The translations under genes were made by a program, and so were the position numbers. From Nanobdellota archaeon (lineage in GTDB: Archaea; Nanobdellota; Nanobdellia; Pacearchaeales; GW2011-AR1): a stretch of 47,966 bases of DNA. The notes under the pieces are model-generated. The model was given only the letters and a program-made list of their open reading frames with translations. It ran no database searches and was not told the origin of the DNA. The stretch spans positions 1 to 47,966 of the forward strand of contig JAQICZ010000023.1 of NCBI GenBank assembly GCA_027858295.1, read 5' to 3'. Shown piece after piece: positions 39,707 through 47,855 of this stretch (the stretch's first letter is position 1; every line of letters begins with the position of its first letter).

Positions 39707-40402
39707 CTATTCCTCTTCCTCAACCTTCTCCATCTCTAAATCAACATATCCCAGAATTGTATTTGAATTAACTTCCAACATTAAATTCATCACATCATAA
39801 GTCCCATCAGCCTTCTCTTTCATAACCACTTTCATCAATCCCCCCAAAGCCTTTTCATCAGGAAGATACAATTTATCCCCCTCAAATCTATAGCTAGCTT
39901 CAATATCCCCATTCTTTTTCAGCTCCTCACTTACAAGATAAGCAACATGAGGCTGAGAAAAAAACATCATCTTCAAAGTATCCATAGGACCTTCCTTTTC
40001 AAAAACATCAAACCAATCAATCCCCAAATTATATTCAAGACTTACCTTCTTCCCTTCCTGTTCTTTCATTTTTAACATATAAGCATCATTGCCCCATTCA
40101 GCCCCATAAGAAGAAAAAGAATCAAGCCGAATAGAATCTCCCTCGACAGTAGAAAGACACTTCACAGACCCCTTCTTTCCAAATGCCTCTTCCATATATG
40201 TATTTCCCCGCCTAGAGAACCTCAGCTGTCCCAATCCCCCTAAATCATAATCAAAAGAATCCTTATTGCCCTCAACCTCCCCAATCTTACCCAACAACCA
40301 TCCAGCAGATACATTGTACTTTGCCTTTGCCTCTTGAGCAAAGCTTGGAGCAGAAAAAAGAACAGAAGCCCCAAAAAGCAAAGTCACTAAACTTTTCCTC
40401 AT
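39707..40402 (-). CDS. Secreted protein of unknown function
   Basis: The 231-aa product starts with a clear Sec signal peptide (MRKSLVTLLFGASVLFSAPSFAQE, cleavage likely after SFA). The mature part is acidic and beta-rich (YNVSAGWLLGKIGEVEGNKDSFDYDLGGLGQLRFSRRGNTYMEE..), ending in a very acidic tail (EMEKVEEEE). I do not recognise the family. The signal peptide has a bacterial style, and the pattern resembles bacterial periplasmic or outer-surface proteins with DUF-like beta structure, so horizontal transfer is possible. It ends near the dispersed repeat. Confidence 0.65.
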   Translation of the reverse strand: MRKSLVTLLFGASVLFSAPSFAQEAKAKYNVSAGWLLGKIGEVEGNKDSFDYDLGGLGQLRFSRRGNTYMEEAFGKKGSVKCLSTVEGDSIRLDSFSSYGAEWGNDAYMLKMKEQEGKKVSLEYNLGIDWFDVFEKEGPMDTLKMMFFSQPHVAYLVSEELKKNGDIEASYRFEGDKLYLPDEKALGGLMKVVMKEKADGTYDVMNLMLEVNSNTILGYVDLEMEKVEEEE

Positions 40403-40529
40403 AATAAATCAATGGAATTTCCCCTTTTAACTATAAGTGTTAACTGAAAGGTAATCCTAAAAACATTATAAATGAATATTCTTACCATTAATCCACACAA
40501 CTTAAAAACCCCAAAAGCCATTATATGTT

Positions 40530-41501
40530 ATGGTAGACCCAACCAATATAAGTGATCAAATTATACTAGATATTGCAACATCAAACTCAGATAAACTCAA
40601 TAATCTTCCAACTACTATTGATGGTGTTATTTTTTCCAGTCCTATTTTAACAATTGCTGCACTTGCAATCTCTATAACTCTATGGATTTGGCTTTATAGA
40701 TTACTAAGGACAGCAATCAAATCAAAAGCAATTGATGGTATGGCCGATAAAATCATAATTACTCTTCTATTTTTTATAACTGGTGGAATTGGATCAATAA
40801 TCTACCTAAAAATTAAGATTAATAACAAATCAAAAAATAAACACCCAGCTTACGAAAAAAAATCTAAAAAAAAGACAAGCACCTCAAAATTAAAAAAATT
40901 CTTAGAAAAATTCTGGTTCATTGTTTGGCAAGACGACTCATTAAAAGGTTGGATTATATCGCTAATCTTTTTATTTGTAGTAATCAAACTAATCTTTTTC
41001 CCACTTATGAGCGCAGTTACAGGGACCGCTCTACCACTAGTAATCGTAGAATCCTGCTCAATGTATCACGACGGAAACCTACTTTCAAATTTCGACGACT
41101 GGTTCAAAGAACATGATCTAAAATACTTTGAATATCAAGTTAACAAGAAAGCATTTGAAGAATTCCCATTCAAAAAAGGATTCAACAAAGGAGACATCTT
41201 ATTTATTACAGGAGCAAAACCAGAGAAGTTAGAGGTCGGTGATATAGTAATCTTCTCAGCAAATTATCGAAACCCCGTTATCCACAGAATCATCAGTATT
41301 AAACAAGAAGGTGATGAATATATCTTCTCAACTCTTGGAGATAACAACAACGGACAAATTGAATTCGAGAAAAGAATATCAGAAGATCAATTAGTAGGAA
41401 AAGCTCGAGCAAACATAGCTCCATTCCTAGGATGGGGTAAATTAATATTTTTCGAGCATCAAAGATATCCTCAGGAAAGAGGCTTTTGCCAGCAAAATTA
41501 A
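40530..41501 (+). CDS. Signal peptidase I, archaeal/ER type
   Basis: The 323-aa membrane protein has three hydrophobic helices (SPILTIAALAISITLWIWLYRLL, IITLLFFITGGIGSIIYL, IISLIFLFVVIKLIFFPL) before the S26 peptidase domain. The nucleophile is the Ser in VESCSMYHD; the general base is His (NPVIHRIISI), as in archaeal and ER enzymes, not Lys; the conserved STLGDNNNG follows. It cleaves Sec signal peptides such as that at 39707. The extended N-terminus with two extra helices is larger than in Methanococcus-type enzymes. It stands alone. Confidence 0.88.
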   Translation: MVDPTNISDQIILDIATSNSDKLNNLPTTIDGVIFSSPILTIAALAISITLWIWLYRLLRTAIKSKAIDGMADKIIITLLFFITGGIGSIIYLKIKINNKSKNKHPAYEKKSKKKTSTSKLKKFLEKFWFIVWQDDSLKGWIISLIFLFVVIKLIFFPLMSAVTGTALPLVIVESCSMYHDGNLLSNFDDWFKEHDLKYFEYQVNKKAFEEFPFKKGFNKGDILFITGAKPEKLEVGDIVIFSANYRNPVIHRIISIKQEGDEYIFSTLGDNNNGQIEFEKRISEDQLVGKARANIAPFLGWGKLIFFEHQRYPQERGFCQQN

Positions 41502-41553
41502 ACACTTCTAAAGAATAAGAAACTATATAAACAAAACTTTCATAAAGTAATCT

Positions 41554-41610
41554 ATGGAATTTTGCCCTAAATATTCCTCTCGAGAAACTTTTCCAAAGGT
41601 TTCGAGATAA
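41554..41610 (+). pseudogene. 5' echo of the TFS gene with the original promoter
   Basis: ATGGAATTTTGCCCTAAAT repeats the first codons of the TFS gene at 41651. The TATA box ACTATATAAAC (about 41522-41532) is 26 nt before this ATG, not before the real one. After five codons the copy runs into a CTCGAGAAAC/GTTTCGAG hairpin with TTTTCC at the apex, and its frame stops at about 41608-41610. Confidence 0.8.
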
Positions 41611-41650
41611 TTGAGGAATGTTTTCAAAATCCAAAAGGAAAAAAAGAAAA

Positions 41651-41956
41651 ATGGAATTTTGCCCAAAATGTGGAGCCGTTTTAATGGCCAAAGTAAAAAA
41701 CAGCGCTTGCCCGAGATGTGGATACACACAAAAGGGTGTTGTTGCACTAAAGTCTTCTGAAAAAATTGAAGTAGCGACTGACATTCCCATTGTAAAAACA
41801 AATGATAGTCCGAACCCAATTGTAAAAGAAAAATGCCACGAATGTGGACACGGAAAATGTTTTACTTGGGTTATGCAGACAAGAGCCTCAGATGAACCCC
41901 CAACGACATTCTTCAAATGTGTTAAATGCGAACATACAAGAAGAGAATACCGATAG
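41651..41956 (+). CDS. tfs: Transcription factor S (TFIIS/RPB9-like)
   Basis: The 101-aa protein has an N-terminal zinc ribbon (FCPKCGAVLMAK..ACPRCGYT) and the C-terminal TFIIS-type ribbon (KCHECGHGKCFTWVMQTRASDEPPTTFFKCVKCEHTRREY), with the RASDEPPT acidic pair that stimulates RNA cleavage by stalled RNA polymerase. I chose ATG 41651; an upstream in-frame ATG adds 11 codons from the hairpin region. Because the TATA box serves the echo at 41554, the mRNA probably carries a leader of nearly 100 nt containing a short upstream frame and a hairpin. Confidence 0.93.
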   Translation: MEFCPKCGAVLMAKVKNSACPRCGYTQKGVVALKSSEKIEVATDIPIVKTNDSPNPIVKEKCHECGHGKCFTWVMQTRASDEPPTTFFKCVKCEHTRREYR

Positions 41957-42019
41957 TTCTATTTCTTTTTGATTCTCTTGAATATAAGTGTTTTTTAATG
42001 AATAAATGTTATTTTTTTA

Positions 42020-42631
42020 ATGTCTAAAGTTACAGATAGCATTGGCCTTAAGTATGAAAGGCATTTAGAAGATAGTTTGTCAGACTTAATATGTACTTCA
42101 AGTAATTTAAGTGTTCCAGATTTTTATAATTCAAATTTAAATTTTTGGATTGAAGCAAAAGTTGGAAATGTTTTATGGGGACCAAGAATAAAAGAATATC
42201 AGGTTAAAGGATTCAGGGACTTGGAGGCTCCTGTTTTTTATGCACTTGGATTTCATAATTTTCATGATGCTGGGAAGAGGTTAATTCAAAAGACAGAGCG
42301 AGGTCGTCAATCTTTTTTAGATAAAAATATGAAAATTTTGGAAACTTATTTTATTTCTGATGAATTAATTGAGAAGATTTGGGACAATGAAGGAAGAATC
42401 TCTGCTAATACTGGATATAGCTATTGTATGGTTAAGAAGGGCATATTAAATAATATTTTTCAAAATAGAAAATTTAAGAGAAGTGGTGTTATTATTTCTT
42501 CTCCTGAACTTTTTTATGGATATAATAAAGAGGATTTTTTGGTTGAACAATTTGATACTGGAGGTGTTTTCTTGAGAAAAAAAGATGAAGCTGTTGTTGA
42601 TTATTTGAAAAAATCTTTCTTTAAGTTATAG
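42020..42631 (+). CDS. PD-(D/E)XK nuclease-like protein
   Basis: The 203-aa product shows a PD-(D/E)XK nuclease core: HLEDSLSDLI helix, VPDFYNSNLNFWIEAKVGN with Asp and E-A-K, followed by KEYQVKGFRDLEAPVFYAL. It could be a restriction-like or repair nuclease. No methyltransferase gene is adjacent. Its codon use differs from its plus-strand neighbours: T-rich (TCT, GTT, GGT, TTG) rather than A-rich, which suggests recent acquisition. It lies directly beside the tRNA-Lys gene, a common integration site. Confidence 0.68.
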   Translation: MSKVTDSIGLKYERHLEDSLSDLICTSSNLSVPDFYNSNLNFWIEAKVGNVLWGPRIKEYQVKGFRDLEAPVFYALGFHNFHDAGKRLIQKTERGRQSFLDKNMKILETYFISDELIEKIWDNEGRISANTGYSYCMVKKGILNNIFQNRKFKRSGVIISSPELFYGYNKEDFLVEQFDTGGVFLRKKDEAVVDYLKKSFFKL

Positions 42632-42640
42632 AAAAAAATA

Positions 42641-42715
42641 TGGCCCCGACGGGATTCGAACCCGCGACACCTAGATTAAGAGTCTAGTGCTCTGACCAGG
42701 CTGAGCTACGAAGCC
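42641..42715 (-). tRNA. tRNA-Lys (anticodon CUU)
   Basis: On the minus strand: acceptor GGCTTCG/CGGGGCC (with G-U pairs), D-arm GCTC..GAGC, anticodon arm CTAGA-CTCTTAA-TCTAG giving anticodon CTT, variable GTGTC, T-arm GCGGG-TTCGAAT-CCCGT, discriminator A. No intron, CCA not encoded. The clearest TATA-like sequence lies upstream of the 5' echo at 42773-42796, not of the gene itself. Confidence 0.95.
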
Positions 42716-42772
42716 ATTCATACAGCGAGTAGTCAGATTGGTCATTGAGAAGATCTTTAATTCTTCTTCTTT

Positions 42773-42796
42773 GACCAGGCTGAGCTACGAAGCCAT
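42773..42796 (-). pseudogene. 5' fragment (echo) of tRNA-Lys
   Basis: Minus strand ATGGCTTCGTAGCTCAGCC and GGTC repeats the first 22 nt of the tRNA-Lys gene, 79 nt upstream of it. It continues into an AGAAGA/TCTTCT hairpin, like the echo of tRNA-Ile. Confidence 0.85.
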
Positions 42797-42846
42797 ATAT
42801 GCTCAATGAATTAATTAGAAAATATTAATTTAAAAAACTATTCATT

Positions 42847-43086
42847 TCATTCATCACCCAAAAATTCAACAGGGCTTCGCCCCTGACCCTTTTTATGTTT
42901 AAAGAACTCTATTTGTCTCATTCTCTTCAAAACCTTCTCATAACTCCCCTTATCAGCAAGAATCTCCCTCTTATCATGAGACAGTAACCTAAAATCATAA
43001 TCCTGAGGCTGTCCTTCAATTTTGCCCTTCCCATGATAATCTTTCCAGTAGGCACTCTCTGATTTTTTTCTATATTGTAAAACCAT
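42847..43086 (-). CDS. Small unknown protein
   Basis: A 79-aa basic protein (MVLQYRKKSESAYWKDYHGKGKIEGQPQDYDFRLLSHDKREILADKGSYEKVLKRMRQIEFF..) with no domain I recognise. It follows the Hsp20 gene with a 3-nt gap on the same strand and is likely cotranscribed. Helical C-terminal half. Confidence 0.55.
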   Translation of the reverse strand: MVLQYRKKSESAYWKDYHGKGKIEGQPQDYDFRLLSHDKREILADKGSYEKVLKRMRQIEFFKHKKGQGRSPVEFLGDE

Positions 43087-43089
43087 TAT

Positions 43090-43359
43090 TTACTTTTTTA
43101 ATAAAACAATTCTTAACTTACCACCAATAAAATCAACTTCAGACTCCTCTTTCTCTATTAATGGCAAACTTGAACTATATGAAAAACTTTTAGAACTCTT
43201 CTCAAAACTTCGAAACCCTTCCTTTTCAGACCTTTCTTCAGATTCAGTTTTAGCACTAATAGACACATAATCCTCTTGGATATCCACATTAATATCATCA
43301 CGCTTGAACCCTGAGAGATCAAACTCTATAAAAATCCTATCGATTTCTTCCCTAATCAT
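43090..43359 (-). CDS. Small heat-shock protein (Hsp20)
   Basis: The 89-aa protein is an alpha-crystallin domain: IFIEFDLSGFKRDDINVDIQEDYVSISAKTESEER, then GFRSFEKSSKSFSYSSSLPLIEKEESEVDFIGGKLRIVLLKK with the GxLxI-like closing strand (GGKLRIVL). Flanking arms are almost absent, so it is short for Hsp20. I chose ATG 43359; six earlier codons add only hydrophobic residues. It is a holdase chaperone by family. Confidence 0.82.
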   Translation of the reverse strand: MIREEIDRIFIEFDLSGFKRDDINVDIQEDYVSISAKTESEERSEKEGFRSFEKSSKSFSYSSSLPLIEKEESEVDFIGGKLRIVLLKK

Positions 43360-43377
43360 AAAAATGACAATAAACAA

Positions 43378-43706
43378 AAAAACATAAGTTTTATCACAAA
43401 CTAGGGATAAAAAAACAACATAAAAACCTCTAAAAACAAGAAGAAAATCAATATTTCATAACACATTCTGTTAATAACAGAAAATTCTACTGCATATTTA
43501 TTTCTGTATAGAGTTGAAAAAGCATTCTGCATATAAATTTTTAGCCCTCAAAACAAATAAACAACTTGCATAATAATCTCTATTATAAAACTACTCAAGC
43601 AAATTAAATATTAGTTTCTGTCTCAAAACCAACAAAGCAAATTACATATTTGGCTCTATTTCTTTTTTCTCATTCAGAGTCTGGTAGCGATCACCCCTTT
43701 GATCAC
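43378..43706. other. Intergenic stretch without a gene
   Basis: AT-rich. TCTGTTAATAACAGA (about 43468-43482) is an inverted repeat and two partial repeats share AAGCAAATTA[AC]ATATT (near 43599 and 43637). GCGATCACCCCTTTGATCAC (about 43687-43706) lies at the end of the following minus-strand gene and may help end it. Nothing else seen. Confidence 0.35.
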
Positions 43707-43973
43707 TTATCTTATTAAGCCCTGAATAGACTCAATAGCATCCGCAACTTCCTTACCTTTTGGAGTCAATGCAATTAATTTAATTCGACCTTTCTTGTCG
43801 AATTCAACCAATTTCAGTTCCTCAAGCGTCTGCAGTATTTTTACCGCATGGCTGTAAGTACAGTCTACTTCTTTAGCTAGTACACTACCATACCTCATCC
43901 GCGTATTTTTCTTCAAAGAAACAAGCATCATAGCTGGTTTTCTTCGAAAAAAGATATCTAAATTATCTTTCAT
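43707..43973 (-). CDS. MarR-like winged-helix regulator
   Basis: The 88-aa protein has the winged-helix pattern AMMLVSLKKNTRMRYGSVLAKEVDCTYSHAVKILQTLEELKLVEFDKKGRIKLIALTPKGKEVADAI, i.e. HTH plus a wing and the LTxxG end typical of MarR/ArsR-like archaeal regulators. I chose ATG 43973; codons before it are AT-rich leader. Target unknown; divergent from the CYTH gene. Confidence 0.75.
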   Translation of the reverse strand: MKDNLDIFFRRKPAMMLVSLKKNTRMRYGSVLAKEVDCTYSHAVKILQTLEELKLVEFDKKGRIKLIALTPKGKEVADAIESIQGLIR

Positions 43974-44080
43974 TTTCGAATTGGGTATGTTTAATTGTAT
44001 ATATTCAAAAGAGTATTTGCTTATAAATATTTTCAAAACTAAATGTCAGCACGACGAGTGACAACAAATTGAAAATATTT

Positions 44081-44132
44081 ACAATAGAAAATATTCTGAG
44101 TTTCCCAATCGAAGAATATAATTTTCTATTGT
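44081..44132. repeat. Hairpin upstream of the winged-helix gene
   Basis: ACAATAGAAAATATTCT pairs with AGAATATAATTTTCTATTGT around a loop holding TTTCCC. Another AT-rich hairpin of the kind found in gene gaps. Confidence 0.6.
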
Positions 44133-44155
44133 TAAAAATAAACACCAATAAATAA

Positions 44156-44240
44156 GCACACGGATTAAAGAGACTTCGGAGATAAAACAAATATACAAAC
44201 ACACATACCTTAACCCCTTAAATCCCAAAAATCCGTGTGC
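44156..44240. repeat. Inverted repeat GCACACGGATT, 63-nt spacing
   Basis: Perfect 11-bp arms GCACACGGATT (44156-44166) and AATCCGTGTGC (44230-44240) in the divergent gap between the winged-helix and CYTH genes; a possible small element or double operator. Confidence 0.5.
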
Positions 44241-44352
44241 AAAAATGCCTTCTGCATAGATAATGAGGAAATTCTATTCCTATAACCCAAAAACCCACCT
44301 CCAAATAACAAAAATACTTAAAAGCAAAAAAATAATTCTAATATAGAGAACA

Positions 44353-44868
44353 ATGGAAATAGAAAAAAAATTTTTATTAAAACAGGGCATAAAAATATTT
44401 GCGAACAGAGAATTCTTCCCACAAATGAATGCCTTAAAGAAACAAATAAAAGATAAAGGGAAAAGAATCATTCAATCATACCTACCTTTAGAACTTCTTA
44501 ATGAAATAAAAGAAAAACTAACCATTCAAATCAAATTTCAACCAAACGAAATTAGACTTAGAAAAGTAAAGCGTAAATATACGATTTGTTTCAAATCAGG
44601 TGGAAAAACAAAAAGAAGTGAATTTGAAAAAACTGTTTCCCAAGAATTCTATGATGAATACAAACCAAAATTTATTGGTTCTCTTGAAAAATACAGATTA
44701 AGAAAATTAGTAAAAGATAATGAAGTAGATGTTGACTATTATCCAAAAATCAATATTATTACTTGTGAAATGGAAGTAGAGAATGAGAACGACTTAGACA
44801 GAATCCCAAGATTTGGTAAAGATATTTCTGAAGATCCAGAATTTTCAAACAAGCAATTAGCAAAATAA
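44353..44868 (+). CDS. CYTH-domain phosphohydrolase/cyclase-like protein
   Basis: The 171-aa protein begins MEIEKKFLL, the ExExK signature of CYTH domains (class IV adenylate cyclase, thiamine triphosphatase, inorganic triphosphatase), followed by IIQSYLP, IRLRKVKRKYTICFKSGG and EFEKTVSQEFYDEY, then YRLRKLV, VDVDYYPKINIITCEMEVEN with the paired acidic residues of the tunnel. It likely hydrolyses a triphosphate; the substrate cannot be told. Confidence 0.85.
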   Translation: MEIEKKFLLKQGIKIFANREFFPQMNALKKQIKDKGKRIIQSYLPLELLNEIKEKLTIQIKFQPNEIRLRKVKRKYTICFKSGGKTKRSEFEKTVSQEFYDEYKPKFIGSLEKYRLRKLVKDNEVDVDYYPKINIITCEMEVENENDLDRIPRFGKDISEDPEFSNKQLAK

Positions 44869-44906
44869 ACTTCTTAAGTACCTAACCTGACCTGAAATAA
44901 CAATTT

Positions 44907-44934
44907 TCGAATGATCGAATGATCGAATGATCGA
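44907..44934. repeat. TCGAATGA microsatellite (about 3.5 units)
   Basis: TCGAATGA repeated three times plus TCGAA, in the gap before topA. Confidence 0.8.
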
Positions 44935-44981
44935 AATAAAAAGACTTTAAAATAAATACTCTCTTTATTCTTATACATAAA

Positions 44982-47420
44982 ATGCCAAAAAAACCAACAA
45001 ACGAACAAAAGGCAGTAGAATCTTTCTTTGATGATAATCAAGATACTAAAAGAAGAACCGAAAAAAATCAATCTGCAGAAAGATCAAGAGAAGAAATTCT
45101 AAAAATAACAACTAAAAAAACAGTTGAAAATCAACCCACAAAAATTACCTCTAAAAGAACTATCGAGAAAACAAGCTCAAGAGCCCTACCCTCTGAATTA
45201 ACCACAATAGAAAAACAAGGTATTGTTAAAAAGAAAACTGCAAGAAAAAAAGCTGCAAGAAAAAAAACTACAAAAAAGAAAATAGTTGCAAGAAAAAAAA
45301 CAGCAAGAAGAACAACAGTAAAAGAAATAACCTATTCTATTCCAAATATTCTTCTTAAAAAAGGAGGCTACGAATTAATAATCACAGAAAAACCTCAAGC
45401 TGCATTAAAAATTTCTTCAGCTCTGGGTTCTGCAACAAAAAGAGAACTCGTTAAAGGTGTGCCTTATTATGATGTGAAAAGAAACGGCAAACAAATTATT
45501 GTGGCCTGTGCCGTTGGTCATCTATTCACATTAAAACAAATGGAACCCGGCTCTCACGTGCCAGTATTCAATGTCGATTGGGTTCCAAACTATCTAGTAC
45601 GAAAAGGCGACTTCACAAAAAGATATTATGATACACTTCTAACACTTGCAAAAAATGCAGGCTCAATAACTGTGGCAACAGATTTTGACATAGAAGGTGA
45701 AGTTATTGGTACAAATGTTGTAAGATTAATTTGTAACCAACCAGACGCAAGCAGAATGAAATTCTCAACATTAACAGATAAAGAACTTAACAACGCTTAT
45801 AACAACAAGTTACCCACTCTAAATTGGGGAGCAGAAATTGCAGGTGAAGCAAGACATTATATAGATTGGTATTATGGTATCAATTTGTCCCGAGCTCTAA
45901 TGAACGCAATAAAAACAACTGGGAAATTCAAAATTATGTCTATCGGTCGAATCCAAGGACCAACCTTAGCCTTAATTGTAAAAAAAGAAAGAGAAATTAA
46001 CGCATTCAAGCCAGAAACATATTGGCAAGTATTTGCAACTCTAGAAAAACCAAAAGTAGAATTAAAACATACAAAAGATATTTTCGACAAAAAAGAATTA
46101 GAAAGATTCAATGACCTAACTGGGAAAACAGGGATAGCAGAAACTAAGATAACAGAACAAAGTGTAGCCCCAAATCCTCCATTTAACTTAACAACTTTAC
46201 AAACAGAAGCCTACAAGCTCTACGGAATAACTCCCTCAAATACACTTAGAGCCGCACAATCATTATATTTAGCAGGACTAATTTCATACCCAAGAACATC
46301 CTCACAAAAACTACCCGAATCAATTGACTACAAAACAATATTACAAACTCTAAAAATCAGGTACAAAGTTCCAGCACTAATAACAAAAGAAAAACCAATA
46401 GAAGGCCCAAAAAACGATCCAGCACATCCCTCAATCTACCCAACAGGAAACAAGCCACCTGTATTAGCTGGTGACGAAGAAAAAATTTACAACCTGATTG
46501 TATACAGATTCCTAGCTTTATTCTGTGACAATGCATTCCTAGAGAAAAAAAGAATATCTGCTGTATTCGATGGTGGCACCTTCTCAAAGAACGGTCAAGA
46601 AATCAAGAAAAAAGCCTGGATGGAATTCTATCCAACAAAAACAAAAGAAGAACAAATTCCAACAGTAGAAGGAGAAGTAAAGGTGAAAGCTTCGCGAACA
46701 GAAGAAAAAGAAACACAACCTCCAAAAAGATTTTCACAAGCCTCAATCCTGTCAGAGCTTGAGAAAAGAAATCTCGGAACAAAAGCAACAAGGGCAGCAA
46801 TTCTAGATACACTCTATGATAGAGGTTACATTAAAGAAAAATCAATCGAAGCAACACCACTTGGAATATCATTAATAGAAACACTAGAAAGGTATTCACC
46901 AATCATTATAGATGAAGACCTAACAAAAGGACTCCAAGATGAAATGGACGATATGGCAGAATCAAAAGAAAAACCAATAAAAGAAAAAGAAAGAATAATC
47001 GAGAAAGCAATGTCTACAATTATAGAAATCGCAAAAGACTTTGAAAAAAATGAAAAATCAATCGGTAAAGAATTAGTAGGTGCCCAAGAAAAACAAAGAG
47101 AAATAGAAAAAGAAGAAAACAAACTAATCAAATGTCCAAAATGTGACTCCGGAGATTTAGCAATAACATACTCACCAAAAAACAAAAGATTCTTCATAGC
47201 CTGTAACGCCTATCCAAACTGTAAAACAACCTATTCACTCCCACCCTATGGAACAATAAAACAAGTTGGCAAAGACTGTGAACATTGCGGATTCCCAATG
47301 CTAATGGCCCTACAAAAAGGAAAAAAACCCTGGATATTCTGCTTTAATACAGATTGTAAAACTAACATTGAACGAGTCGAAGCCTACAGAGCCAAAATGG
47401 CAGCTGAAGGAAAGGCCTAA
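44982..47420 (+). CDS. topA: DNA topoisomerase IA with a lysine-rich N-terminal tail
   Basis: The 812-aa enzyme starts with about 115 residues of low complexity (KKKTARKKAARKKTTKKKIVARKKTARR) resembling a histone H1-like DNA-binding tail, then has Toprim (YELIITEKPQAALKISSALG, VATDFDIEGEVIG), the active-site Tyr in LISYPRTSSQKLP and two C-terminal zinc fingers (CPKCDSGDLAI..CNAYPNC and CEHCGFPM..CFNTDC). It relaxes negative supercoils. Such a basic tail is unusual for archaeal TopA and may anchor it on DNA. A deoxyribosyltransferase-like gene follows after 7 nt. Confidence 0.94.
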   Translation: MPKKPTNEQKAVESFFDDNQDTKRRTEKNQSAERSREEILKITTKKTVENQPTKITSKRTIEKTSSRALPSELTTIEKQGIVKKKTARKKAARKKTTKKKIVARKKTARRTTVKEITYSIPNILLKKGGYELIITEKPQAALKISSALGSATKRELVKGVPYYDVKRNGKQIIVACAVGHLFTLKQMEPGSHVPVFNVDWVPNYLVRKGDFTKRYYDTLLTLAKNAGSITVATDFDIEGEVIGTNVVRLICNQPDASRMKFSTLTDKELNNAYNNKLPTLNWGAEIAGEARHYIDWYYGINLSRALMNAIKTTGKFKIMSIGRIQGPTLALIVKKEREINAFKPETYWQVFATLEKPKVELKHTKDIFDKKELERFNDLTGKTGIAETKITEQSVAPNPPFNLTTLQTEAYKLYGITPSNTLRAAQSLYLAGLISYPRTSSQKLPESIDYKTILQTLKIRYKVPALITKEKPIEGPKNDPAHPSIYPTGNKPPVLAGDEEKIYNLIVYRFLALFCDNAFLEKKRISAVFDGGTFSKNGQEIKKKAWMEFYPTKTKEEQIPTVEGEVKVKASRTEEKETQPPKRFSQASILSELEKRNLGTKATRAAILDTLYDRGYIKEKSIEATPLGISLIETLERYSPIIIDEDLTKGLQDEMDDMAESKEKPIKEKERIIEKAMSTIIEIAKDFEKNEKSIGKELVGAQEKQREIEKEENKLIKCPKCDSGDLAITYSPKNKRFFIACNAYPNCKTTYSLPPYGTIKQVGKDCEHCGFPMLMALQKGKKPWIFCFNTDCKTNIERVEAYRAKMAAEGKA

Positions 47421-47427
47421 TAATAAA

Positions 47428-47829
47428 ATGAAAAACATTCTAATTATAGGTTCATTACCAAAAACAGACTCAGAAATAGAACTATATAATTCCATTATTA
47501 ATATCTGCAAAATATTTTCAAAAACTATTTCTTCAGCAATAGATACTGCAAAATTTCAAGGGACAGAAGAAGATAGATACAATAGAGCCTTTCGAAAAGT
47601 AAGAGAAGCAGACCTAATTACTGGAGAACAGTCTTACCCATCAACTGGTCAAGGAATGGAAATAAGAGAAGCCCACATATTAGACAAACCACTAATTGCG
47701 ATTGCTAAAGAAAAAAGTAAAATCTCTGGATTAGTAAAAAGCTGTCCTATAACAAAAGATATAATTTATTACAAAAATCTAAATGATTTGAATCAAAAAC
47801 TAAAAGAATCCATTTCTAAATTAATTTAA
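47428..47829 (+). CDS. Nucleoside 2-deoxyribosyltransferase-like protein
   Basis: The 133-aa protein starts KNILIIGSLPKTDSEIELYNSI and has VREADLITGEQSYPSTGQGMEIREAHILDKPLIAI, with the GxxxE helix of the nucleoside 2-deoxyribosyltransferase-like superfamily. It follows topA with a 7-nt gap, so both are probably cotranscribed. A fold relative lies before rfcL, so such proteins are twice coupled to replication genes here. Substrate unknown. Confidence 0.62.
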   Translation: MKNILIIGSLPKTDSEIELYNSIINICKIFSKTISSAIDTAKFQGTEEDRYNRAFRKVREADLITGEQSYPSTGQGMEIREAHILDKPLIAIAKEKSKISGLVKSCPITKDIIYYKNLNDLNQKLKESISKLI

Positions 47830-47855
47830 TTCTCCCTATTATTATTCATTAACCC

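Noticed and set aside
42773-42796. Second complete tRNA gene
   Set aside because: Only the 5' 22 nt are present; no anticodon or T-arm follows.
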